Origin: CBDFKQ01 sp965248855
GTDB taxonomy: Bacteria; Bacteroidota; Bacteroidia; Cytophagales; 172606-1
NCBI GenBank assembly: GCA_965248855.1
Contig: CBDFKQ010000004.1
Location: 62,001 to 126,000, forward strand
Length of the DNA: 64,000 nucleotides
Reading direction: 5' to 3'
Below are positions 43,288 to 51,871 of this stretch, one piece after another. Under the pieces are notes generated by a model. It searched no databases. It was not told where the DNA came from and was given only the letters and a program-made list of their open reading frames with translations. The stretch's first letter is position 1. Every line of letters begins with the position of its first letter. The position numbers were made by a program, and so were the translations under genes.

Positions 43288-43971
43288 CTAATCAAACCTA
43301 AAAACCGGCTTTTTACCCGAAACAACCTTAATAAAATCTCCAAGAAATAATTTTACTTTAATAATGTAGATAGGGTTATTAAAATTTTGATTCATAGTAT
43401 CATCTGCCCCAATCATTCTTCTATATCCAATGCCTGTACCAACACCTATCCAACTAAATACCTTATAATATCCTGTTATTGAGGGTTCAATTAAGAAAAC
43501 AGTAGTATTTTGATCATTTTTATTAAGATATTTAATTGAGGATATGTTTTCTTTTCTTATTGGCTCTGCATCAATTTGTGATTGACCAACGCCAAATTGA
43601 ATAGGAATGCTTATTTCCCACCTTTTTTTGTGTGCGATCACATATTCTCCATATATTACTCCATACCAAAGGTTTAAAGTGGCATTAAATGGTATTACAA
43701 TTTTTTTTGTACCATTAGGTCGGGTAACATTCCCACTGTATTCTTCTGGCTTTAATAATCCATAAACTCCAATCCCTATCCGAAATTTATTTCTAAAATC
43801 AAGTCCGAGTTTTAAACCCGAAATATTTACAGCTTCACTTTTAATAAATGAATAACGCCCGTCAAAACTAAAAACAAGTTTAGGGCGCTTAGAAACCACA
43901 CTTGTATCTTTACATGCAAATAAATTAATTGCAGAATATAATAACAACATCAATGGTAATAATTTTTTCAT
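43288..43971 (-). CDS. hypothetical lipoprotein / beta-barrel-like protein
   Basis: 227 residues with a lipoprotein signal: MKKLLPLMLLLYSAINLFAC, lipobox LFAC with Cys at 20. The rest has amphipathic strands (KLVFSFDGRYSFIKSE, GLKLGLDFRNKFRIGIGVYGL, WEISIPIQFGVGQS, WIGVGTGIGYRRMIG) like small outer-membrane beta-barrels. The combination of a lipobox with a barrel-like body is odd; the Cys may just be fortuitous. Converges on the upstream hypothetical gene, 4 bases apart. Confidence 0.65.
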   Translation of the reverse strand: MKKLLPLMLLLYSAINLFACKDTSVVSKRPKLVFSFDGRYSFIKSEAVNISGLKLGLDFRNKFRIGIGVYGLLKPEEYSGNVTRPNGTKKIVIPFNATLNLWYGVIYGEYVIAHKKRWEISIPIQFGVGQSQIDAEPIRKENISSIKYLNKNDQNTTVFLIEPSITGYYKVFSWIGVGTGIGYRRMIGADDTMNQNFNNPIYIIKVKLFLGDFIKVVSGKKPVFRFD

Positions 43972-44148
43972 AATGTTGTAATGCTTATCTAGATAAAGAT
44001 ATTTTTTCTTCCGGTTAACAAAAATTTTCTTTCCCCTTTGAATAAAATTATTTAGAATATTAAAAATAAATTTTTAATATCGTTTTACTGATATTGATAT
44101 ATCAATAATTTAAGTAAAACTAAAGAGTTTTCTTTCAATAAATAAAAG

Positions 44149-44997
44149 ATGTTAAAAGTAAAAATTGGTGGAGTGCCTGAACATTTTAATCTTCCATGGT
44201 ATACTGCCATTGAAAATGGTTTATTTGCAAATGCCGGGATTGATTTACAATGGACTGACTACAGCACCGGAACCGGCGCGATGACAAAAGATTTGCGAAG
44301 TAATACACTTGATATTGCTGTTTTGCTTACTGAAGGAATTGTTGCAGACATTGTGAATGGCAATGAATGTAAAATTGTGCAATGGTATGTAAAATCACCC
44401 TTAATATGGGGTATACATACACCCGCTACAAGTGATTTTGATATTACTGAAATTAAAAATAAAAGATTTGCGATCAGCAGGTTTGGTTCCGGCTCTCATT
44501 TGATGGCATGTGTAATGGCCGGGCAAAATGGATTTAAAATTAATGAAAGTCAATTTGTGATTGTAAATAATATGGATGGCGCTATTGAGGCATTTAAAAA
44601 TGGTAATGCTGATGTATTCATGTGGGAAAAATTTATGACTAAACCATTGGTTGATAAAAATGTCTTTAAAAGGATTGGTGAGTGTTTAACACCTTGGAGT
44701 TGCTTTGCAATAGCTGTAAGAACACAGTTTTTGAAAGAAAATGAAGAAGAAGTGAATACTATTTTAAAGATTATAAATAGTATTACTTCTCAATTTAAAA
44801 ATAAAATAGATTGGCCGGAATTAATTTCTGTCAAATACAATATTCAGATAGATGATGCAAAAGAATGGTTAAAAACTGTGCAATGGGCAACAGATTCAAA
44901 TATAGAAAAATTTGAAATTGAATTAGTTATGGAAACACTTTTAAATATAAATATTATTCGGAAAAAAATTGGAGTTGAGCAAATAGTTTTAAATTGA
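44149..44997 (+). CDS. NMT1/SsuA-like solute-binding protein without signal peptide
   Basis: 282 residues of the type 2 periplasmic binding fold: KIGGVPEHFNLPWYTAIENGLFANAGIDLQW, then MTKDLRSNTLDIAVLLTEGIV, KRFAISRFGSGSHLMACVMAG and ADVFMWEKFMTKPLV. This matches the NMT1/THI5-like group that binds nitrate, sulfonates, taurine or pyrimidine precursors. It has no signal peptide and no permease or ATPase beside it, so it may act in the cytoplasm, perhaps as a sensor or enzyme-like protein. The transporter operon at 2648-7141 is 37 kb away. Confidence 0.75.
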   Translation: MLKVKIGGVPEHFNLPWYTAIENGLFANAGIDLQWTDYSTGTGAMTKDLRSNTLDIAVLLTEGIVADIVNGNECKIVQWYVKSPLIWGIHTPATSDFDITEIKNKRFAISRFGSGSHLMACVMAGQNGFKINESQFVIVNNMDGAIEAFKNGNADVFMWEKFMTKPLVDKNVFKRIGECLTPWSCFAIAVRTQFLKENEEEVNTILKIINSITSQFKNKIDWPELISVKYNIQIDDAKEWLKTVQWATDSNIEKFEIELVMETLLNINIIRKKIGVEQIVLN

Positions 44998-45056
44998 TTT
45001 CTGATTATATTTTTAACAAATTATTTAATAAAAGGGGATAATTTTTCACTAATAAG

Positions 45057-45086
45057 TTTGCATTAGTAAATATTTTCCTATTTTTA
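45057..45086 (+). promoter_or_regulatory. possible promoter before the SpmA/SpmB-like gene
   Basis: TTTG at 45057-45060, an 18-base spacer and TATTTTTA at 45079-45086, which differs from TAnnTTTG only in the last base. Confidence 0.4.
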
Positions 45087-45175
45087 AGAGCAAAAGCAGG
45101 GTTTGACAAAAATTTCTATTGATATTAGTCTCTATTTTATAGAATAAAGGCTTATTCCCAACATAATTCACTACA

Positions 45176-46474
45176 ATGATATTAAATTACATTTGGGTTG
45201 GTTTCTTTATAATTGCTTTTGTAATTGCCCTAATTAAATTAATTTTTTTTGGAGATGTAAGGGTTTTTTCTGATTTAGTTAATAGTACTTTTGATACTGC
45301 CAAGAATGCTTTTGAAGTTAGTTTATATTTAACAGGTGTTATTTCACTTTGGTTGGGCTTATTAAAAATTGCAGAAAGAGGTGGAATTGTAAATATCCTT
45401 GCAAAAATTGTTGGACCAGTATTTACTAAACTATTTCCTCACATTCCTAAAGGACATCCTGTAATAGGTACCATCCTGTTAAATTTTTCGACAAATATTT
45501 TAGGTATTGATAATGCAGGAACACCATTAGGGATGAAGGCTATGCAGGAAATGCAGGCATTTAATCCTGAACCTGAAAAAGCATCGAATCCTCAAATAAT
45601 GTTTATTGTAATAAATTGTGCAAGCTTAACAGTTATCCCTATAAACATTATTGCTTATCGTGTGCAAGCTGGTGCAGTCAATCCTACGGATGTTTTTATT
45701 CCTATTTTAATTGCTAAAGTTGCTTCCATTTTTGCAGGCTTGATAGCTGTATCCTTTTATCAAAAAATAAATATTTTAAAACCTGTAGTAGGGTTATTAT
45801 CCTTAATTATAATTCCATTTGTTGTTCTGCCAATGCTATTGGATATGATAAGTAACATGATGGGAATAGATAGTTTAAATCCATTAGAAAGAATGAGCCA
45901 GCAGCACATTCAGGATTTAATGAATGTGGTTACTAGTTTTATGCTTTTTAGTGTAATTATGTTTTTTATTATTATAGGTTTAAGAAAAAAGATAAATATT
46001 TTCGAAGCATTTATTGATGGGGCAAAAGAAGGTTTTAATGTTGCAATTCAAATTATTCCATATTTAGTGGCAATACTTGTAGCAGTTGGTGTTTTTAGAA
46101 TATCAGGGGCAATGAATTATGTACAAACCGGTTTAAAATATTTTTTCGATTTTCTACACGTAAATACCGATTTTATTCCTGCCATCCCTGTAGCTTTAAT
46201 GAAACCTTTAAGTGGAAGCGGTGCTCGCGGACTTTTAATTGATTTAATGTTACAATATAAAGGAGGAGCAGATTCATTCCCTGCGAGAGTAGCTTGTGTT
46301 TTACAAGGTTCTTCTGATACAGTTTTTTATATTATGGCTGTTTATTATGGAGCAGTAAGTATTAAAAATACTCGCTACACATTATCCTGTGCTTTAATTG
46401 CCGCCCTAGCAGGCTTTATAGTTGCTATTTTGGTTAGTTATTTGTTTTTCTATTCTTCAGCCCCTTTAAAATAA
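45176..46474 (+). CDS. nucleoside-recognition (Gate) membrane protein, SpmA-SpmB fusion type
   Basis: 432 residues, about ten membrane segments in two related halves, each with a Gate domain (PF07670). The first half has NFSTNILGIDNAGTPLGMKAMQEMQ (SpmA-like), the second ALMKPLSGSGARGLLIDLM and VLQGSSDTVFYIMAVYYG (SpmB-like). In spore formers SpmA and SpmB are separate and affect core dehydration; fused forms are common in non-sporulating Bacteroidota, where the transported solute is unknown. Single gene with possible promoter upstream. Confidence 0.88.
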   Translation: MILNYIWVGFFIIAFVIALIKLIFFGDVRVFSDLVNSTFDTAKNAFEVSLYLTGVISLWLGLLKIAERGGIVNILAKIVGPVFTKLFPHIPKGHPVIGTILLNFSTNILGIDNAGTPLGMKAMQEMQAFNPEPEKASNPQIMFIVINCASLTVIPINIIAYRVQAGAVNPTDVFIPILIAKVASIFAGLIAVSFYQKINILKPVVGLLSLIIIPFVVLPMLLDMISNMMGIDSLNPLERMSQQHIQDLMNVVTSFMLFSVIMFFIIIGLRKKINIFEAFIDGAKEGFNVAIQIIPYLVAILVAVGVFRISGAMNYVQTGLKYFFDFLHVNTDFIPAIPVALMKPLSGSGARGLLIDLMLQYKGGADSFPARVACVLQGSSDTVFYIMAVYYGAVSIKNTRYTLSCALIAALAGFIVAILVSYLFFYSSAPLK

Positions 46475-46499
46475 AAAAAGTTTCCATTTGTATAAAATA

Positions 46500-46530
46500 A
46501 AAAAACCTTTCCACATTTGTAGAAAGGCTT
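46500..46530 (+). terminator. possible terminator after the Gate-domain gene
   Basis: CCTTTC (46506-46511) pairs with GAAAGG (46522-46527) with A run before and CTTT after. Short stem, weak T tract. Confidence 0.35.
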
Positions 46531-46724
46531 TCCAGTATAAGTGCTAAACAGGTATATGAAATAACAGAATTATCTCACATACCCTATATACTTTTTGTTT
46601 TAAAAAAGTAAACAGAAAATTTAAAAATATTTTTTTTTGATGGTTTTCCGTTTGTGGAATTTCAAAAATAACCTAAAGAATTTATTTGTAATATTGCGAA
46701 ATTCTAAAAAGTGAATTTCGTATT

Positions 46725-49199
46725 ATGGTAAGTAAATATTTAACAATTGTTTTAGCATTAACTATATTTTTTGCTTCATCACATCCTACTTTTTCGCAAA
46801 CATCCCCATCAATGGATGCTGCAGAAATTAAACTGCAATTAAAAAAGCTGAATACCCTTGGTACTGTATTATATGTAGCAGCACATCCTGATGATGAAAA
46901 TACTCGTTTAATTGCTTATTTGGCTAATGAAAAACTTTATAGAACCGCTTATTTATCCCTTACAAGAGGAGACGGCGGCCAAAATTTAATTGGTGATGAA
47001 CAAGCTGAACTCCTAGGTTTAATTCGTACACAAGAGTTGCTTGCTGCGCGCAAGACAGACGGAGGCGAACAATTTTTTACTCGAGCAAATGATTTTGGTT
47101 ATTCAAAAAATCCTGATGAAACACAAAAAATATGGGAAAGGGATAAAATACTAAGTGATGTGGTGTGGGTAATTCGCAATGTAAGACCTGATGTAATTAT
47201 TTGTCGTTTTCCAACAACCGGCGAAGGTGGTCATGGGCACCATACAACTTCTGCCATTTTAGCTGAAGAAGCATTTGAAGCTGCTGCAGATCCAAAAAAA
47301 TATCTGGAGCAATTAAAATTTGTAAAAACCTGGCAAGCAAAGCGCTTGCTTTGGAATACTTTTAATTTCGGATCAACCAATACAACCAACCCTAATCAAT
47401 TTAAAATTGATGTTGGCGCATATAATCCACTTTTAGGAAAAGGATATGGAGAAATTGCCGCTGAAAGTCGTTCGATGCATAAAAGTCAGGGTTTTGGTGT
47501 ACCAAGAGGTCGAGGCGGACAAATTGAATATTTTAAGACTTTAAAAGGAGATGCCCCGCAAAATAATTTAATGGATGGAATAAAAACAGATTGGAGCAGG
47601 TTGAATGAAAGTAAAATTGAAGAATTGATTACAAAAGTTAATAATGATTATAATGTTGAAAACCCGGCTTTAGTTATACCTCAATTACTTGAAATTAGAA
47701 AACAATTATTGGGTATTAAAGATGAGAGTTGGAAGCACCAAAAATTAAAAGAGGTTGAAAATCTTATAGTAGTTTGCTCCGGTTTGTGGTTTGAAGCGTA
47801 TGCATCTGATTATTCAATGGTTCCCGGTCAGACGATTGAAATAAAATCGTATTTAATAAATAGAAGTAACATTCCGGTTACTTTAGAAAAAATTTCATAT
47901 TCTGATAAGGACACTATATTAAATAAAATTGTTACAGAAAATCAATTGCTTTCATTTGCCCGAACCATCACTCTAAACGAAAAAACGCCATATTCTCAAC
48001 CCTATTGGTTGATTGAAAAATCTTCAATTGGTGCTTTTAAAATTAATGATCAAAATTTAGTTGGCTTACCGGAAAATCCTTCTCATTTAAATGTAAATTA
48101 TCAAATTCAAATAGGAGGGCAATCCATAAATTTTCATAGACCTGTAGTTTATAAATCTACCGATCCTGTAAAAGGTGAAATATATCGCCCACTTGAAATT
48201 AATCCACCCGTTGTGGCAAATATTGCAGAGCAGGTTTATCTGTTTACAACAAATCAATCCCAAACTGTAAAAATTAAATTGAAATCGTTGATAGGAAAAG
48301 TGAGTGGTAAGGCAAGTTTAAAATTACCGGCAAATTATAAATCGAGCGAAACTTCAATTGCTTTTTCTTTCGAAAAAAAGGGTGATGAGCTGGAAATTAA
48401 TTTTAATGTCGCCCCAATAAAAATTTCTGAAAATAATTCAAATCAAAAATTTCAGGTTAATATCGACATAAATGGAAAAATATATAATCTAAGCATACGC
48501 ACAATTGATTATGATCACATACCTGCAATAACATTATTTCCTTTAGCAGAAGCATCATTAGTAAATATTGATTTAAAAATAGCCGGAAAGAAGATAGGTT
48601 ATATAAATGGTGCAGGAGACAAAGTAGCTGCTTTATTAAAACAGGTTGGATATAATGTTACAATAATTGGAGAAAACGAAATTATGAATGGCGATTTAAG
48701 CCGGTTCGATGCGATAATTACAGGCGTGAGGGCATACAATACTCAGGAAAGATTAAGGCACTGGCAACCAAAATTAATGGAATATGTTAAAAATGGCGGC
48801 TTAATGCTGGTTCAATACAATACATCTCAAATTCTTTCATCAATTCAACTTGGCCCTTATCCTTTTAATATTTCAAGAGAAAGAGTTACGGATGAAACAG
48901 CTAAAGTTACTTTTATAAATCCTGAAAATTCTGTTCTAAATTCACCAAATAAAATTACTGAAAAAGATTTTGACGGATGGATACAAGAAAGAGGATTGTA
49001 TTTTACTTCAAATGAAGATGCTCAATACCAAAAAATATTTAGAATGAATGATCCCGGAGAAAGTCCGTACGAAGGTTCAACAATTGTTGCAAATTATGGT
49101 AAGGGGAAATATATATATACTTCATTATCATTTTTCCGTGAATTACCTGCAGGCGTGCCCGGCGCATACCGATTATTTGTGAATCTGATTAGTAAATAA
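46725..49199 (+). CDS. secreted PIG-L family deacetylase
   Basis: 824 residues with signal peptide (cleavage near TFSQ, about 25). The PIG-L domain (about 45-300) has the zinc motif AAHPDDENTRL and the second ligand region TTGEGGHGHHTTSA, typical of N-acetylglucosamine/mycothiol-type deacetylases. The middle is beta-rich and the C-terminal part (about 620-824) has a glutamine-amidotransferase-like fold: ITGVRAYNTQERL, then KNGGLMLVQYNTS and a closing YGKGKYIYTSLSFFRELPAGVPGAYRLF. This three-part architecture is a Bacteroidota form. Periplasmic; the sugar substrate is unknown. Confidence 0.9.
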   Translation: MVSKYLTIVLALTIFFASSHPTFSQTSPSMDAAEIKLQLKKLNTLGTVLYVAAHPDDENTRLIAYLANEKLYRTAYLSLTRGDGGQNLIGDEQAELLGLIRTQELLAARKTDGGEQFFTRANDFGYSKNPDETQKIWERDKILSDVVWVIRNVRPDVIICRFPTTGEGGHGHHTTSAILAEEAFEAAADPKKYLEQLKFVKTWQAKRLLWNTFNFGSTNTTNPNQFKIDVGAYNPLLGKGYGEIAAESRSMHKSQGFGVPRGRGGQIEYFKTLKGDAPQNNLMDGIKTDWSRLNESKIEELITKVNNDYNVENPALVIPQLLEIRKQLLGIKDESWKHQKLKEVENLIVVCSGLWFEAYASDYSMVPGQTIEIKSYLINRSNIPVTLEKISYSDKDTILNKIVTENQLLSFARTITLNEKTPYSQPYWLIEKSSIGAFKINDQNLVGLPENPSHLNVNYQIQIGGQSINFHRPVVYKSTDPVKGEIYRPLEINPPVVANIAEQVYLFTTNQSQTVKIKLKSLIGKVSGKASLKLPANYKSSETSIAFSFEKKGDELEINFNVAPIKISENNSNQKFQVNIDINGKIYNLSIRTIDYDHIPAITLFPLAEASLVNIDLKIAGKKIGYINGAGDKVAALLKQVGYNVTIIGENEIMNGDLSRFDAIITGVRAYNTQERLRHWQPKLMEYVKNGGLMLVQYNTSQILSSIQLGPYPFNISRERVTDETAKVTFINPENSVLNSPNKITEKDFDGWIQERGLYFTSNEDAQYQKIFRMNDPGESPYEGSTIVANYGKGKYIYTSLSFFRELPAGVPGAYRLFVNLISK

Positions 49200-49236
49200 A
49201 ATTATCCAGAATATAGTGTAAATAAACTTTCAACTT

Positions 49237-49545
49237 ATGATAAATCCTGCTCTTCAAAAGTACTTACCGGTAGTGGGAGAGCTTTTTGAAAAATATAAAA
49301 TTAAAGAGGCATATGTATTTGGATCTGTTATTAAGGAAAATTTTGATGAAAAAAGTGATATAGATTTCCTTATTAATTTTCAGGAAAACCTAGATCCTTT
49401 GGAGAGAGGAGAATTATGGTGGAATTTACACGATTCCTTAAGAGATATTTTAAAAAGAGAAATTGATTTAGTCTCCGAATCATCTCTCAAAAATCCATAT
49501 TTTATTAAAGAGTTGAATAACACGAAAATTAAAATTTATGGATAA
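49237..49545 (+). CDS. MntA-type minimal nucleotidyltransferase antitoxin
   Basis: 102 residues. Nucleotidyltransferase motif GS-x10-DxD is intact: Gly29-Ser30 and Asp41/Asp43 (VFGSVIKENFDEKSDIDFLI), with a third acidic residue in KREIDLVSE. Family knowledge: MntA adenylylates a Tyr of the HepT toxin and so neutralises it. It overlaps the HepT start by eight bases, the usual coupled layout. The antitoxin thus looks functional, while its partner has a key substitution. Confidence 0.88.
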   Translation: MINPALQKYLPVVGELFEKYKIKEAYVFGSVIKENFDEKSDIDFLINFQENLDPLERGELWWNLHDSLRDILKREIDLVSESSLKNPYFIKELNNTKIKIYG

Positions 49546-49873
49546 CTCAATAAAAAAGTTACTTTTTGATATAAGTGAAAGTTTAAGTCGAATTGATACT
49601 TTTATTGGTATTCCAAAAACTTTTGAGAATTATAAAAATAAATTGATTTTACAACAAGCAGTAGAGAGGAACTTAGAAATAATTGGTGAAGTAATGAGTA
49701 AGTTATTGAAGATGGATCCAAATATTCAAATAAGTAATAGCAGAAAAATTGTTGATACCGGAAATAAAATTATTCATGGTTATGACGAAATAGAACCTGA
49801 GAATATTTGGAATATTATAATCAATTATTTGCCAATCCTTAAAACTGAAGTTGAAATCCTTCTAAATAAATAA
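49538..49873 (+). CDS. HepT-like HEPN protein with catalytic Arg replaced
   Basis: 111 residues, all-helical HEPN fold of the HepT family (DUF86). The RNase motif of the family is RX4HXY, usually seen as 'vdtRNkiiHGYd'. Here it reads VDTGNKIIHGYDE: Gly75 stands where Arg is expected, while His80 and the AMP-accepting Tyr82 remain. The codon is GGA (49760-49762), one change from AGA. The toxin is therefore probably inactive, or the pair has been domesticated. Frame and length are otherwise normal. Confidence 0.88.
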   Translation: MDNSIKKLLFDISESLSRIDTFIGIPKTFENYKNKLILQQAVERNLEIIGEVMSKLLKMDPNIQISNSRKIVDTGNKIIHGYDEIEPENIWNIIINYLPILKTEVEILLNK

Positions 49874-49893
49874 TATTAAGTTTCTAATCCTTT

Positions 49894-50004
49894 ATGACAG
49901 AAGAACCACATACCAATAAATGGAATATTTGGTACTCAATAGTTATATTTTTTCTTGTTGTGCAAATCATTTCGTTTTATTTTTTCACTAAAACATTTGC
50001 ATGA
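49894..50004 (+). CDS. 36-residue membrane peptide coupled to the symporter
   Basis: A short frame from ATG at 49894: a polar, Trp-containing start (MTEEPHTNKWNIWYS) and one membrane helix (residues about 15-31, rich in I, V, F, L), ending FFTKTFA. Its stop overlaps the symporter start in an ATGA, four bases, typical of translational coupling. Size, topology and coupling make it a likely auxiliary subunit or start-proximal small protein of the sodium:solute symporter. I recall similar short helices before such symporters in related genomes but cannot check this here. Confidence 0.65.
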   Translation: MTEEPHTNKWNIWYSIVIFFLVVQIISFYFFTKTFA

Positions 50005-51701
50005 AGTTATTTGATTGGATTGTATTAATAGCCACTTTACTTATTATTATTGTTTATGGTGTATGGAAAAGCCGCGGACAAAAAAGTATGGATGGTTATT
50101 TTTTAGCCAATCAGTCAATGCCCTGGTATATTGTTTTGCTATCTATAATGGGTACACAAGCAAGTGCAATTACTTTTCTTTCTGCTCCGGGTCAGGCATA
50201 TACTGATGGAATGCGTTTTGTTCAATATTATTTTGGTTTGCCGCTGGCTATGGTAGTATTGAGTGTAACTTTTGTCCCTATTTATCGAAAGTTTAAAGTT
50301 TTTACAGCTTATGAATTTTTAGAACAACGCTTTGATTTAAAAACCAGAACGCTTACTTCTTTACTTTTTTTAATTTCAAGAGGTTTATCTACAGGCATAA
50401 GCATTCTTGCACCTTCCATAATTTTATCTTCACTATTAGGCTGGAATGTATATCTCACAAATATATTTATGGGAGGTTTACTCATTATTTATACTGTTGT
50501 AGGAGGAACGAAAGCTGTTGCATACACTCAAAAACAACAATTTATTATTATTTTTTTAGGAATGTTTTTAGCCGGCTACATGATTGTTAATATGTTGCCG
50601 ACCGATATTAGTTTTATCGATGCATTACATGTAGCCGGCAAGAGCGGAAAATTAAATGTAATAACAACAGAGTTTAACCTCAAAGATAAATATAATATTT
50701 GGAGTGGATTAATAGGTGGTTTTTTTCTGGCTTTGTCTTATTTCGGTACCGACCAATCGCAAGTAGGAAGGTATATAACTGCAAAATCAGTTTCCGAGAG
50801 TAGGATAGGATTACTTATGAATGGAATTGTAAAAGTACCTATGCAATTTTTGATTTTACTAATAGGCGCATTGTTATTTACATTTTATCAATTTCATCCT
50901 TCACCATTATTTTTTAATGAGGCACAAGTTAATAAAGTAAAAACATCAGAATTAAAAAATGAATGGGATGAATTATCTAAAAAGAATGTAGCACTTTCTT
51001 TTGAAAAGAAAGAACAGGTTAATAGTTTAGTAAATGCAATACATTCAAAAAAAGATAATGAAGTTGCAGAAATAAATAAAAAATTACTTTTATCTGACGA
51101 AAAAGGAAAAGAATTTCATAAACAAGCTACTGCAATTATAAAAAAAGTTGATGCCGCAGCTGATACTAACGATACTAATTATATTTTTCTATATTTTGTA
51201 ATAAATTATTTACCTCAGGGTTTGGTTGGTTTACTCATTGCTGTAATATTTTTATCGGCATGGGGCAGTATTGCAGCCGCATTAAATTCTTTGGCATCCA
51301 CTACAGTGGTAGATATTTATCAACGTTTTAATAACAAAGATCACAGTGATAAAAGTCTGCTTTATGTATCCAGGGTAAGTACTTTTATATGGGGAGTTTT
51401 TTGTATTGGAGTAGCGCAATTTGCGACTGATATGGGCAGCTTGATAGAAGCGGTAAATATTTTGGGGTCATTATTCTATGGTACAATTTTAGGAATATTT
51501 TTAGTAGCATTTTATTTTAAAAATATAAAGGGCTCACCTGTTTTTTGGGCAGCCATTATTGCTGAACTGCTTGTAATTACCATTTACAGAATGGATATCG
51601 TTTCTTTTTTATGGCTAAATGTGGTGGGTTGTGTGGCAGTAGTTTTTTTTGGTTTAATTTTGAATTTAATTTTTATGGAAAAAATATTGAATGATAAATA
51701 A
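50001..51701 (+). CDS. sodium:solute symporter (SSS family)
   Basis: 566 residues, about 13 membrane helices, SSS (SLC5) fold. Recognisable parts: GYFLANQSMPWYIVLLSIMGTQASAITFLSAPG, AYEFLEQRFDLKTRTLTSLLFLISRGL, GGLLIIYTVVGGTKAVAYTQKQQ and the Na2-like LSAWGSIAAALNSLASTTVVDIYQRF. A charged insert of about 75 residues (about 305-385) separates the helices in the second half and is probably cytoplasmic. Substrate unknown (sugar, sialic acid or inositol types are common). Starts inside the small upstream membrane-peptide gene. Confidence 0.9.
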   Translation: MKLFDWIVLIATLLIIIVYGVWKSRGQKSMDGYFLANQSMPWYIVLLSIMGTQASAITFLSAPGQAYTDGMRFVQYYFGLPLAMVVLSVTFVPIYRKFKVFTAYEFLEQRFDLKTRTLTSLLFLISRGLSTGISILAPSIILSSLLGWNVYLTNIFMGGLLIIYTVVGGTKAVAYTQKQQFIIIFLGMFLAGYMIVNMLPTDISFIDALHVAGKSGKLNVITTEFNLKDKYNIWSGLIGGFFLALSYFGTDQSQVGRYITAKSVSESRIGLLMNGIVKVPMQFLILLIGALLFTFYQFHPSPLFFNEAQVNKVKTSELKNEWDELSKKNVALSFEKKEQVNSLVNAIHSKKDNEVAEINKKLLLSDEKGKEFHKQATAIIKKVDAAADTNDTNYIFLYFVINYLPQGLVGLLIAVIFLSAWGSIAAALNSLASTTVVDIYQRFNNKDHSDKSLLYVSRVSTFIWGVFCIGVAQFATDMGSLIEAVNILGSLFYGTILGIFLVAFYFKNIKGSPVFWAAIIAELLVITIYRMDIVSFLWLNVVGCVAVVFFGLILNLIFMEKILNDK

Positions 51702-51871
51702 TTTAATTTTTTCTTTTTTAAAAATGAAATTTAAATTATGAATATATAGATATTGATAAAACGATATTTTTAATTGCAAAAAAAAATCTGAAAAAAATAT
51801 TTTAATTTATTTTCAAAACAGTTCCGATTTATTATTTAATACTATTTACTCACTACTCATTAATAATATAA

